Below are positions 18,646-26,993 of a DNA stretch of 64,000 nt, one piece after another. The first letter of the stretch is position 1. Every line of letters starts with the position of its first letter. The stretch covers positions 2,666,001 to 2,730,000 of the forward strand of contig NZ_JADFFM010000001.1 in NCBI RefSeq assembly GCF_015221995.1. The letters are read 5' to 3'. Source of the DNA: Mucilaginibacter boryungensis (GTDB lineage Bacteria; Bacteroidota; Bacteroidia; Sphingobacteriales; Sphingobacteriaceae). Under the pieces are notes generated by a model. The model ran no database searches. It saw only the letters and a list, made by a program, of their open reading frames with translations, and was not told where the DNA came from. Made by a program: the position numbers and the translations under genes.

Positions 18646-19428
18646 TTACTCCCACCATTCCTTGTTTTCTTCTTTTTGCGCCCGGGCAGAATTTCTTCCG
18701 TTTTGATAAGCATCGTGCACGGTTTGCCAGCCCATGGGCAAATATTTATCTGCCGGAGAAAACTCCCCTGCGCCGGTGTCCAGGTCGCCCGAATTGGGTG
18801 CGCGATAATCGCCCCAGTTACAGGTCTTAGTTATTTTACCATCATAACTGGTCCAGGTGCCTACAAAGTTGTTGTTGGTATAACTATCAGAAACCTGTTC
18901 TATATCATCGTAATGAATTTTGTTGTCCCTGGTTAAATAAAAGTCGGTTTTAAATGTACCGCGGAAGGTGCCTATCGGTAATTGCGTAAGCTGTTCCACA
19001 AAAGTGTAATCGCCCAGCATAGTGTACTCGCCGGTGATACCTTTCCTTTTATACTCTTTATCAAGCCCTTCGCTAATATGTTTATACTTGCGGATATGGG
19101 TAATTTTTAGTGTCCCTTTAAAATCGAATAGTTTGTTTTTAACCATCGATTTGCCATATACCCTATAATTGCCCGCGCTATCTTTTGTCACCTTTAAAAA
19201 TTTTATGCGGATACGCTGGTAATTATCGCCAATAAACCCGTACACAAACTTATTTTCGGTCTTTATCCATAATGGCGAGAAATCGTACCGGGTGAAATTC
19301 TTTTTCGCTTCAACGGTGGTAAGCTGCGGGTTCTTTAATTCAGTTGCTTTAAAAACTTTAGCATTAGTTTGGCTAAATACGGTTTGGGAACATAAAATGC
19401 AGCATAATAATTGCAATACCCTGTTCAT
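18646..19428 (-). CDS. Hypothetical secreted protein (260 aa)
   Basis: Not recognised. A signal peptide is present (MNRVLQLLCCILCSQTVFSQ, cleavage after FSQ). The mature protein is rich in Lys, Tyr and aromatic residues, with beta-strand-like segments (YDFSPLWIKTENKFVYGFIGDNYQRIRI; TFRGTFKTDFYLTRD; NNFVGTWTSYDG). The C-terminus (GWQTVHDAYQNGRNSARAQKEE) is helical and charged. No catalytic motif is visible. It is probably periplasmic or extracellular. Confidence 0.68.
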   Translation of the reverse strand: MNRVLQLLCCILCSQTVFSQTNAKVFKATELKNPQLTTVEAKKNFTRYDFSPLWIKTENKFVYGFIGDNYQRIRIKFLKVTKDSAGNYRVYGKSMVKNKLFDFKGTLKITHIRKYKHISEGLDKEYKRKGITGEYTMLGDYTFVEQLTQLPIGTFRGTFKTDFYLTRDNKIHYDDIEQVSDSYTNNNFVGTWTSYDGKITKTCNWGDYRAPNSGDLDTGAGEFSPADKYLPMGWQTVHDAYQNGRNSARAQKEENKEWWE

Positions 19429-19500
19429 AAGTAATCAATTAATAGAAGTAAACAATACCCGTTAAACATAAAACCAATGTTTAGGTTTGGAAATTGTCCG

Positions 19501-20592
19501 CTACTCCGTTTTCATCGCCTTCTCGGCCGATTTTTTATACTCATATTCGCCGCCCAGCAGGAAGCCCCAGGGTTTCAGGCTTTCAATCCTGTCGAATACA
19601 ATTTTAAGGATAGCGATGGTTGGGATGGAAAGGAACATACCGGATAACCCCCAAAGCATTTCGCCCAGGATAATGCCTAAAAAGGTGATCAGGGCGTTTA
19701 GCCTCACCTTTGAACCTACCACCATAGGCAGCAGGAAGTTGGAATCGATAATATGGATACCTAATACAGATACCGCCACTATTATGGTATTACCTACATC
19801 GCCGGTGGCAAAGGTGATTAAGCTGCTAAGTAACAGCGCGGTAAAGATGCCGATATAAGGGATAATATTGAACAAACCTGTTATAATCCCTAACAAAGCA
19901 AAGTATTTAACCCCTAAAAAGTAAAATATAGTGCAGGCAGCAACAGAAACTATCAGCATTTCGAGCAGCAGGCCAATAATATATTTCCTGATAATGCTTT
20001 GTACGTTCTCCACAATATCAAACACCACATCCGAATTTTTTTCGCCAAAAACCGATAGCAGAAACCGGAACAATAAACGCCGGTAAAATAAAATGAAAAA
20101 GGTAAATATGTTTATAAAAGCATAAAACAGCAGCAACGATGAAACGGCCCCGAAAGTAGTACCAAGTACCGAAGTACCATCGGCTACTATTTTATTAGCG
20201 GTATTGTTAACGTAAGCAATTTGTTTATTTGATGATACGTGAAATTTAGCCCTTATCCAATGCCTGATGTCTGTACATGTTTCAATTACCTGTTGTTTTA
20301 ATTTGGGGTAATCTTCGCTCAATACCGCAATTTGCGAACCTATAAGGTACACAATACTTGTAATAAATAATATCAGCAGCACAATGGACAGGAACGATGC
20401 CATGCTGCGCGGCAAACGTAACCTGCGTTCAAAAAAATTGCATACCGGCAGTAATAGTATGGCAAACAAAAACCCAAACATCATAGGGTCAAGCACCTCT
20501 TTACCGGCGTTTATAAGGAACCCGAGTGACAGGATACCGATAAGTACCAGCGAAAGGCGTTCGTAAAATGGAGCAAGTAGTTTTCTTGTCAT
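19501..20592 (-). CDS. AI-2E family transporter (PerM/YdiK-like)
   Basis: 363-residue polytopic membrane protein of the AI-2E transporter (UPF0118) family. Predicted helices lie at about 12-50 and 58-83. A soluble helical region follows (LSEDYPKLKQQVIETC, about 90-150), then a cluster of helices at 155-340 containing family landmarks: GLFNIIPYIGIF, VLGIHIIDSNFLLPMVVGSKVRLNA and LGIILGEMLWGLSGMFLSIP. Characterised members export quorum signals or act as Na+/H+ antiporters; others have no known substrate. It is a single-gene unit 43 bp from the uridine phosphorylase gene on the same strand. Confidence 0.92.
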   Translation of the reverse strand: MTRKLLAPFYERLSLVLIGILSLGFLINAGKEVLDPMMFGFLFAILLLPVCNFFERRLRLPRSMASFLSIVLLILFITSIVYLIGSQIAVLSEDYPKLKQQVIETCTDIRHWIRAKFHVSSNKQIAYVNNTANKIVADGTSVLGTTFGAVSSLLLFYAFINIFTFFILFYRRLLFRFLLSVFGEKNSDVVFDIVENVQSIIRKYIIGLLLEMLIVSVAACTIFYFLGVKYFALLGIITGLFNIIPYIGIFTALLLSSLITFATGDVGNTIIVAVSVLGIHIIDSNFLLPMVVGSKVRLNALITFLGIILGEMLWGLSGMFLSIPTIAILKIVFDRIESLKPWGFLLGGEYEYKKSAEKAMKTE

Positions 20593-20635
20593 ACTTAATT
20601 ATTTAGGGGTTAACGCTAAGTTAGGCTATTAGTTT

Positions 20636-21508
20636 TTACATCTTAACTATCCGCTGCAGTATCTGCCCGATAAATTTATCCATCACACCGGATGGGTCTG
20701 TACTGAATACATGGTTGGCCCTGTTGGCCAGTATTACATTAAAAGAAAGGGCCTGGTGCCCAAGGCTGTTAGCCAGTCCGTATATGCCTGCTGTCTCCAT
20801 TTCCAGGTTGGTAATGCGTTGCCCGTTATGGCCAAACTGCTGTATACTATCCATTAAGCTGGGCGTTAACGATTTGGCCCTCACCTGCCTGCCCTGGGGG
20901 GCATAGAAACCGGGCGCGGTAATGGTAATGCCCTGTGGCAAATCATGTGCTAAGCTTTGCAATAAGTTCTTACCCGCAGGGGCAAAATACGGGTTAAGTT
21001 TGTATCCGGCAGGGAGCGCTTTTTCAAATGCGGAAAGCAGTTGCTGTTCCTCGTTGTTCAATTCCTGGTGGTAGTAATGCATTAAGGCATCCAGCCCAAA
21101 AGCCGAAGCTGATACCAACAATTCATCAACCGGGATATCGGCTTGTATCCCACCCGAAGTACCAATGCGGATAATATTAAGACTGCGCAGCTTATCGTTC
21201 ACCAGGCGGGTTTTAAAATCAATGTTCACCAGGGCATCCAGCTCGTTAAATACAATATCAATATTATCGGTACCTATGCCCGTAGATAGTACCGTGATGC
21301 GTTTACCACCCAGGCTGCCGGTATGGGTAATAAACTCGCGTTTGCCTTTTTTAAGTTCAATGGTATCAAAATGTTTGCTTACCTCGCCTACCCGGTCGGG
21401 GTCGCCAACGGTGATAACGGTATCAGCTACGTCTTCGGGTAACAGGTTAAGGTGATAGATGCTGCCGTCGGCGTTTAATATCAGGTCGGTTTCAGAAATT
21501 CTTTGCAT
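20636..21508 (-). CDS. Uridine phosphorylase-like nucleoside phosphorylase
   Basis: 290-residue PNP/UDP family enzyme that splits a nucleoside with phosphate into base and ribose-1-phosphate. Visible landmarks are the phosphate-binding GDPDR (about 38-42), IGTSGG, the base-recognition segment (GFYAPQGRQVR) and the ribose-binding NLEMETAGIYGLA near the C-terminus. The last strongly favours nucleoside phosphorylase over 5'-methylthioadenosine nucleosidase. The start at 21508 (MQRISETDLILN) matches family N-termini; the longer reading from 21532 adds MILLVLKT and is less likely. It is a cytoplasmic pyrimidine salvage enzyme, divergent from the acetyltransferase gene. Confidence 0.87.
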   Translation of the reverse strand: MQRISETDLILNADGSIYHLNLLPEDVADTVITVGDPDRVGEVSKHFDTIELKKGKREFITHTGSLGGKRITVLSTGIGTDNIDIVFNELDALVNIDFKTRLVNDKLRSLNIIRIGTSGGIQADIPVDELLVSASAFGLDALMHYYHQELNNEEQQLLSAFEKALPAGYKLNPYFAPAGKNLLQSLAHDLPQGITITAPGFYAPQGRQVRAKSLTPSLMDSIQQFGHNGQRITNLEMETAGIYGLANSLGHQALSFNVILANRANHVFSTDPSGVMDKFIGQILQRIVKM

Positions 21509-21578
21509 AGTTTTTAATACCAATAAAATCAAATATAGGTTTTTTAAAATCCGTACATTTATTAAAATAAAACTGTTG

Positions 21579-22226
21579 ATGATGCCCTACGGCCCCGATC
21601 CGAAAGCGCTGTACCCTATGAAGGATTACCGCAAGCTTATCTTCCTGAAAAACATTATTACCCGTAAAAACATTGAGGTGGGCGATTATACTTATTACGA
21701 TGATGTGGACGACCCGTTGGCGTTTGAGAATAACGTGCTGTACCACTTTGATATGCTGGGCGATAAGCTGATCATCGGTAAGTTTTGCGCGCTGGCATCG
21801 GGGGTCAAGTTTATTATGAATGGCGCTAACCACCAGATAGACCCCATTTCCACCTTCCCCTTTGCCATATTTGAGAACGGGTGGGAAAAGATAAATGAGG
21901 GCGTTAACCTGGCGAAGAAGTACCCCCACAAAGGTGACACGATAATTGGCAATGACGTATGGATAGGCTTTGAATCGACCCTGATGCCGGGCATTAAAGT
22001 AGGTAATGGCGCGGTAATAGCCAGCAAATCGGTAGTGACTAAGGATGTGCCCGATTATGCTATTGTTGGCGGCAACCCGGCAAAGGTTATCCGCATGCGG
22101 TTTGATGAAGCCACCATTGCCCGCCTGCTCCACATTGCCTGGTGGGACTGGCCTGCTGATAAAATAACCGAGCATCTCAGCATTATTAATTCCGTTGATG
22201 TGGATGCGCTGGAGAGAGTGGTATAA
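21579..22226 (+). CDS. Vat/CatB-like hexapeptide-repeat xenobiotic acetyltransferase
   Basis: 215-residue left-handed beta-helix acetyltransferase. The N-terminus MMPYGPDPKALYP is the signature of the Vat/CatB (XAT) class. The body has VGDYTYYDD, LIIGKFCALASGVKFIMNGANH with the catalytic-type His at about 85, and late hexapeptide turns (IGNDVWIGFESTLMPGIKVGNGAVIASKSVV), then DYAIVGGNPAKVIRMRF. Characterised members acetylate streptogramin A or chloramphenicol with acetyl-CoA. Many environmental homologues have unknown substrates, so resistance is only a possibility. ATGs at 21579 and 21582 are equally plausible; the track-length N-terminal extension upstream is not family-like. Confidence 0.85.
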   Translation: MMPYGPDPKALYPMKDYRKLIFLKNIITRKNIEVGDYTYYDDVDDPLAFENNVLYHFDMLGDKLIIGKFCALASGVKFIMNGANHQIDPISTFPFAIFENGWEKINEGVNLAKKYPHKGDTIIGNDVWIGFESTLMPGIKVGNGAVIASKSVVTKDVPDYAIVGGNPAKVIRMRFDEATIARLLHIAWWDWPADKITEHLSIINSVDVDALERVV

Positions 22227-22240
22227 AGCAAAAAGTCTTC

Positions 22241-22316
22241 GAGGAGCGTAGCGACGCGGCAATCTCGTAGTATGATTTGCGTACTACGAGATTGCCACGC
22301 TATCGCTCGCAATGAC
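22241..22316. repeat. Palindromic intergenic element, family A variant (GAGGAGCGTAGCGACGCGGCAATCTC)
   Basis: The arms GCGTAGCGACGCGGCAATCT and GAGATTGCCACGCTATCGCT enclose a second palindrome, CGTAGTATGATTTGCGTACTACG. It belongs with the GTCATTGCGAGG...GCAATCTC elements at 34491-34573 and 35755-35851. Confidence 0.7.
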
Positions 22317-22328
22317 AAAATCCCCCAA

Positions 22329-22359
22329 ACAAGAAAGCCGCTTTAAGCGGCTTTCTTGT
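22329..22359. terminator. Bidirectional intrinsic terminator
   Basis: Perfect 13-bp stem ACAAGAAAGCCGC / GCGGCTTTCTTGT around TTTAA, between the convergent acetyltransferase and DUF2911 genes. The AAGAAAG/CTTTCTT arms provide a U-rich 3' side in either direction. Confidence 0.75.
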
Positions 22360-22382
22360 TTATCTTTTCATTATTATGTTCC

Positions 22383-22895
22383 TTACTTCACATCAAACGC
22401 TACCATAGCATCGCCCCATACAAATGAAACTTTGCCCGATTTAGCTATCGAGAATTTCATCCTTTCGGCAAACTTTGGTGCTTTTTGTGTTTTAACGGTA
22501 AAACGGCACAAGTCGGCAGCCACATCATGGTCTGTACCCCAATTGGTGGTGTTTTTGTTGATGATGATCACCCACTCCTTTTCGCCCGGGATCGACCAGA
22601 TGCTGTATTTACCTGCGGGTACTTTGTTGCCTTCGATAGTAACATCTTTACTGAATGTAATAGCCGTTTGTTCGTTAGCACCGGTACGCCATTCTTTACC
22701 ATAAGTGGCAATTTCTTTACCCAGGGTACGGCCCTTTATGCCCGGTTGACTGTAGGCAATGGTAATATCCACACCTTTTGAAGTAGTAGCCCTAACAGTA
22801 TCAGGCGGGCTTGGCCTTTCTTTCTTTTGTGCTGATACATTAAAAGCCGTTAGCATAAAGCCGGTAATTAATGTAAGAAAAAATAGTTTTTTCAT
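22383..22895 (-). CDS. DUF2911 family secreted protein
   Basis: 170-residue protein with a cleavable signal peptide (KKLFFLTLITGFMLTAFNVSAQ) and a DUF2911 domain. Family landmarks are IAYSQPGIKGRTL, GKEWRTGANEQTAI, VPAGKYSIWSIPGEKEW, and a C-terminal MKFSIAKSGKVSFVWGD. DUF2911 proteins are frequent in Bacteroidota, periplasmic or extracellular, and have no established function. It is transcribed alone and terminates at the palindrome shared with the convergent acetyltransferase gene. Confidence 0.9.
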   Translation of the reverse strand: MKKLFFLTLITGFMLTAFNVSAQKKERPSPPDTVRATTSKGVDITIAYSQPGIKGRTLGKEIATYGKEWRTGANEQTAITFSKDVTIEGNKVPAGKYSIWSIPGEKEWVIIINKNTTNWGTDHDVAADLCRFTVKTQKAPKFAERMKFSIAKSGKVSFVWGDAMVAFDVK

Positions 22896-22939
22896 TGTTT
22901 GTAGTTTTTAATTTTCCACTAAGATATTAAGAATTCTAT

Positions 22940-23917
22940 TTAATTGTGTGTGCAAAAAGCGTCCATTATGTCCATCAGCACAATCGCTTCTTCAATAGAA
23001 CAGGGATTAGACTGCCCACCATTAAAATATGACACAATATTGGTAATATGCGGCTGTTGTATATGCTGCGGGTGTTCAAATGTAATGGTCTGATTATCGG
23101 TATTGTTATACCAGCTAACTGTTTTCCCAAAAAACGGGAAGGTAATTTTTCCTTTGCTGCCTACTATTTCGCAGCTGTCTACAATTTCTTTTTCGGTCAC
23201 ATTAAAACACCACGAGCCATTTACCACAACCTTGTTTTTGAATACAATTTGCCCGCAAACATGGTCGTCGGCTTTGTTCTGCTGAGATTGGTTTAACGCA
23301 TAGCCATGGTAGGCCTGCGGCTCGCCAAAGTAGTATAGCATCAAATCTAACTGGTGCGGTGCCAGGTCATGAAAGTAACCACCACCCGATAGGTCGGGAT
23401 CTAAACGCCATTGATGCCTTACATCCGCAATTAACTCAGGCCTGCTGCTTTGCCACATCCTTATCTGCACAGTGCGGATATCCCCTATCACCTGCCTGTT
23501 CAGCAAATCTTTCACATATAAAAACATAGGTACCGCCCGGCGATAGTGGGCCACTGTTAATTTGGCCCCGCTTTGTTTTACGGCGTCGGCAATTGCACGC
23601 GCTTCGGCGGCAGTACGGGTTACGGGTTTTTCTACATACACATTCAAACCTCGCCGAAGGGCATCAATAGCATATGGGGCATGGCTGGCCGGTGGTGTGG
23701 CAATATACACCGCGTTAATCTCCTCATCGTCCATTAATTTACCGGCATCGTTATACCATTTGCCTACTTTGTGGCGTACGGCATAGTCGGCGGCTTTTTC
23801 AGCATCACGACGCATTACTGCCACCAGTTTACTGCTCGCTATTTTGTTAAAGGCGGGGCCGCTTTTCAGTTCGGTCACATCGCCGCAGCCTATTATTCCC
23901 CAATTAATACCGGCCAT
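22940..23917 (-). CDS. Gfo/Idh/MocA family oxidoreductase
   Basis: 325-residue NAD(P)-dependent sugar or polyol oxidoreductase. The N-terminal Rossmann motif is GIIGCGDV (about 6-13), the family Lys signature is YVEKPVTRT near 95, and the C-terminal alpha/beta substrate domain contains GGGYFHDLAPHQLDLMLYY with the usual catalytic-type His. Relatives oxidise inositols, glucose or other sugars; substrate is not assignable. It follows the YghZ-type aldo-keto reductase gene with a 2-bp gap on the same strand. The two reductases are almost certainly cotranscribed and may act on the same carbohydrate. Confidence 0.92.
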   Translation of the reverse strand: MAGINWGIIGCGDVTELKSGPAFNKIASSKLVAVMRRDAEKAADYAVRHKVGKWYNDAGKLMDDEEINAVYIATPPASHAPYAIDALRRGLNVYVEKPVTRTAAEARAIADAVKQSGAKLTVAHYRRAVPMFLYVKDLLNRQVIGDIRTVQIRMWQSSRPELIADVRHQWRLDPDLSGGGYFHDLAPHQLDLMLYYFGEPQAYHGYALNQSQQNKADDHVCGQIVFKNKVVVNGSWCFNVTEKEIVDSCEIVGSKGKITFPFFGKTVSWYNNTDNQTITFEHPQHIQQPHITNIVSYFNGGQSNPCSIEEAIVLMDIMDAFCTHN

Positions 23918-23919
23918 TA

Positions 23920-24909
23920 TTATTTCAGTATAGTTTCAATTTCAGTCAATTCATCTGCCCCGAACGCGATATTGTCCAGGCATTTCAGCGAGTCGGCCAG
24001 TTGTTCTGGTTTGCTGGCGCCGATCAGCACCGATGTTACCCGTTCATCCTTCAGCAGCCAGGCCAGCGCCATTTGCGCTAAACTTTGACCGCGCTTTTGG
24101 GCTATAGCGTTTAGCTTTTTTATCTGGTCTAAACGCTGGTCGGTTAATTGCGATTTTTGCAGGAACCCGGTCGATTTTGCCGCGCGGGAATCATCAGGGA
24201 TACCATGCAGGTATTTGTCCGTCAGCATGCCCTGGGCCAATGGCGAGAACGGTATACAGCCTACCCCTTCCTGCCCTAACACATCCAGCAAGCCGCCTTC
24301 CACCCAACGCTCGAACATGGAATATTTGGGCTGATGAATTAAACATGGCGTACCCAATTCTTTTAAAATGGCAATTGCCTGCGCGGCTTTGTCGGCCGGG
24401 TAGTTGGATATGCCCACATATAAAGCCTTCCCCTGGCGAACGATCAGGTCGAGCGCCGACATGGTTTCTTCCAGCGGGGTTTCCGGGTCGGGACGGTGAT
24501 GGTAAAAGATATCCACGTAATCCAGGCCCATACGCTTCAAGCTTTGGTCGAGACTGGCTACCAGGTATTTTTTAGAACCCCAGTCGCCATAAGGGCCGTC
24601 CCACATGGTATAGCCTGCCTTGCTGCTAATGATCAGCTCATCGCGGTAAGCGCTAAGATCTTCTTTAAGTATCTTACCAAAATTAGTTTCGGCCGATCCG
24701 GGGGGCGGACCATAATTGTTAGCCAAATCAAAATGGGTAATGCCGCTGTCAAAAGCCAGGTGCAGTATACTGCGGAAGTTCTCTTCCACATCTACGCCCC
24801 CAAAGTTGTGCCACAGGCCCAGGGATATAGCCGGAAGCCTAATGCCACTGCGACCGCACCGGCGGTATTGCATGGTTTTGTATCGATCTTTAGAAGGCAG
24901 GTAAATCAT
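23920..24909 (-). CDS. Aldo-keto reductase, YghZ/Gpr type
   Basis: 329-residue (beta/alpha)8 aldo-keto reductase, closest by motif memory to E. coli YghZ (L-glyceraldehyde 3-phosphate reductase, AKR14). Shared segments are the N-terminal MQYRRCGRSGIRLPAISLGL, then FDLANNYGPPPGSAE, ELIISSKAGYTMWDGPYG, KRMGLDYVDIFYHHRPD, FSPLAQGMLTDKYL and VTSVLIGASKPEQL. Asp, Tyr (in NNYG), Lys (in SSKAG) and His (in YHHR) make a complete AKR tetrad. The long start at 24909 is kept because YghZ also has about twelve residues before MQYR. It is the first gene of a two-gene unit with the Gfo/Idh/MocA gene. Confidence 0.93.
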   Translation of the reverse strand: MIYLPSKDRYKTMQYRRCGRSGIRLPAISLGLWHNFGGVDVEENFRSILHLAFDSGITHFDLANNYGPPPGSAETNFGKILKEDLSAYRDELIISSKAGYTMWDGPYGDWGSKKYLVASLDQSLKRMGLDYVDIFYHHRPDPETPLEETMSALDLIVRQGKALYVGISNYPADKAAQAIAILKELGTPCLIHQPKYSMFERWVEGGLLDVLGQEGVGCIPFSPLAQGMLTDKYLHGIPDDSRAAKSTGFLQKSQLTDQRLDQIKKLNAIAQKRGQSLAQMALAWLLKDERVTSVLIGASKPEQLADSLKCLDNIAFGADELTEIETILK

Positions 24910-24940
24910 ATATATTTTGTAAGGTTGTGCTATTCAATGG

Positions 24941-24973
24941 CTAAAATAGGTTTTTAATTTACACTGTCACAAA
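24941..24973 (-). promoter_or_regulatory. Candidate promoter for the aldo-keto reductase/oxidoreductase pair
   Basis: On the minus strand TTTG (24973-24970) is followed after 21 nt by TATTTTAG (24948-24941). This is one mismatch from the TTTG-N(19-21)-TAnnTTTG Bacteroidota consensus and lies about 30 bp before the start codon. Confidence 0.4.
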
Positions 24974-25044
24974 AACATTAATGATTGATGGGATTGAAAT
25001 TTTTAGTTATAAATTTACTGGGGCTAAACCTTAGCGCAATATTG

Positions 25045-26955
25045 ATGAGGAAAATACTTACGCTGTTTTTATTTTGCTTTATGGCTACCGGCCTGTTTGG
25101 GCAAAGCTTTTATGTAGTCACCTCAAACAGCCAGTTGTATAAAGTTACTGTTAATGGTTCTGTAATTTCTCAGCAAAATATTAGCAGTTGTAGTAGTGCT
25201 ATAGGGTCAATAGCAGTATATAAAAGTACCCTGTACTATTGCATTGGTTCAAGTGTTTATAAGGCCACCATCAGCGGCAATAGCATTATTAACTGCACAT
25301 TAGTTGGTACAGCAGTCGGCAGCAGCGCGCTCACTGTTGATGCTAACGGTTTACTTTATTTAGTAAGTGGTTTTGATCTTTACCGCTTAGACCCCAATAC
25401 AGGAATAGTTACAGATTTAGGCACCATGCCCTATACGTCCAGCGGCGACCTTGTTTTTTATAAAGGCGAGCTATATATGGCTTCGCTGCAAGGCATTGTA
25501 AAAATACAGATGAATAACCCATCAGCAAGCACATTGGTAATATCAAGCAGCAGCACCATTTATGGATTAACATCCATTAGTTTAAATAGCACTACCAATA
25601 AAGTTTACGCTTTATCCCTTAACGGTAACACCACAAATATTATCGAACTTGACCTGGACAACAACGTAATGGGGCAATCAATAGGCAACCTGCCATACCT
25701 GGTTTTTGATGCGGGAAGCCCGGTTGAGGACGGTTCTTTACAGGATGTGAAGATAGATGATGTAAAGATTATTACCGATTGCCCCTTTAACGGAAAAGGG
25801 ACTATCCAAATCATCAGTAATGATGCTACCAGCGATTTTAAGTATACCCTAAACAATACTACGAACAGCACCGGCATATTTTCAGGGCTATCTCCCGGAA
25901 CGTATAACCTCTCTGTTACTTTGGGCAACCAAACGGTTCAGTATGCCAATAACCCGGTGGTGATAGCGGCATTTGGTTTAACCAAGCCAACCGTCACCAT
26001 CACTAAACAAAACCCGGCGTGTTTGGATAAGGGTATAATTACGCTTGGTGCAGGTACCGAGGGCAGTTTATATGATATTAAATACAACAACGTGCTGTAT
26101 AGCTTCGATCATTCGTTCACCAACCTGGCTGCCGGTACTTACCATTTTGATATTATGAATAAAAATGGCTGCGTGGTAGATAATATGGATATTGTATTAC
26201 CGCAGGATGCCTGCAACATCAACGTTAACGGTATACAGGTCACTGAAAAATGCACCGACCCCAACAAAGGCTCAATTGCTGTAATTACAAGCCCCGGCAC
26301 AGATGTTTATACGTATCATTTAGGCAATGCAACCAACACCACCGGCGTATTTAACGATCTCGATCCCGGCAATTACACCATCAATATCACATCGGCAGGC
26401 GGCGGGAATATGGATGTACCCGCTACCGTGCCCGATTACAAGGTGATAAACCCTACAGTTACTTATGCCAAACACGATGCCGTTTGTACGGTTAAAGGAA
26501 ATATTGCATTTGCCTTACCTGTTAACAGCGCTCAGTATACCATAACCTATAATTCAGTTAACTACCCTTTCAGCCATCACTTTACCGAACTGGATGAAGG
26601 CACATATGCTTTTACCATTTTAAAACCCGATGGCTGCGTGCTGGATAATATTAGTGTTAACATTGGCAAAGAAGGCTGCGAAATAGTGGCATTCCCCAAT
26701 ACCTTTTCGCCTAATAATGATGGGGTGAACGATATCTTCCGCCCTACCCAAACCAGTAAAGCCGACGATTTTAAATTTAAGATATATAGCCGTTTTGGCG
26801 TATTAGTGTTCACTTCCGATAATTCGCACAACGGTTGGGATGGAAATCACAACGGTATGCCTGTGCCTGTCGGCGTTTACTATTGGATGGCAAGTTACAT
26901 TAATAACGAAGGCAAGCCGTTTACCAAAAGCGGGTATATTACTTTGATAAGGTAA
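25045..26955 (+). CDS. T9SS type B (CHU/gliding-motility C-terminal) secreted protein with duplicated domain
   Basis: 636-residue secreted protein. The signal peptide is RKILTLFLFCFMATGLFGQ. An N-terminal propeller-like region (about 20-225) has repeats such as GSIAVYKSTLYYCIG and GDLVFYKGELYMAS. Two tandem ~150-residue units (about 236-390 and 391-545) follow, each with STGIF/TTGVF, a PGTYNLS/PGNYTIN turn, a KQNPAC/KHDAVC cysteine, and GTYHFDIMNKNGCVVDN / GTYAFTILKPDGCVLDN. The C-terminal ~85 residues are a CHU_C domain (FPNTFSPNNDGVNDIF, then HNGWDGNHNG, VPVGVYYW), the type B sorting signal of the type IX secretion system. It is likely surface-attached. The start is at 25045 because the signal peptide begins there. 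Confidence 0.88.
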   Translation: MRKILTLFLFCFMATGLFGQSFYVVTSNSQLYKVTVNGSVISQQNISSCSSAIGSIAVYKSTLYYCIGSSVYKATISGNSIINCTLVGTAVGSSALTVDANGLLYLVSGFDLYRLDPNTGIVTDLGTMPYTSSGDLVFYKGELYMASLQGIVKIQMNNPSASTLVISSSSTIYGLTSISLNSTTNKVYALSLNGNTTNIIELDLDNNVMGQSIGNLPYLVFDAGSPVEDGSLQDVKIDDVKIITDCPFNGKGTIQIISNDATSDFKYTLNNTTNSTGIFSGLSPGTYNLSVTLGNQTVQYANNPVVIAAFGLTKPTVTITKQNPACLDKGIITLGAGTEGSLYDIKYNNVLYSFDHSFTNLAAGTYHFDIMNKNGCVVDNMDIVLPQDACNINVNGIQVTEKCTDPNKGSIAVITSPGTDVYTYHLGNATNTTGVFNDLDPGNYTINITSAGGGNMDVPATVPDYKVINPTVTYAKHDAVCTVKGNIAFALPVNSAQYTITYNSVNYPFSHHFTELDEGTYAFTILKPDGCVLDNISVNIGKEGCEIVAFPNTFSPNNDGVNDIFRPTQTSKADDFKFKIYSRFGVLVFTSDNSHNGWDGNHNGMPVPVGVYYWMASYINNEGKPFTKSGYITLIR

Positions 26956-26993
26956 TACTGTTCTTCAACGGTCATTATGAATTTGTCTCCGGA

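Noticed and set aside
21579..22226. Recently mobilised antibiotic-resistance cassette
   Set aside because: No integron, IS element or att site nearby and base composition looks like its neighbours.
21492..22262. 256-codon minus-strand frame opposite the acetyltransferase gene
   Set aside because: Antisense shadow of a clear Vat/CatB-like gene; its translation shows no family features.
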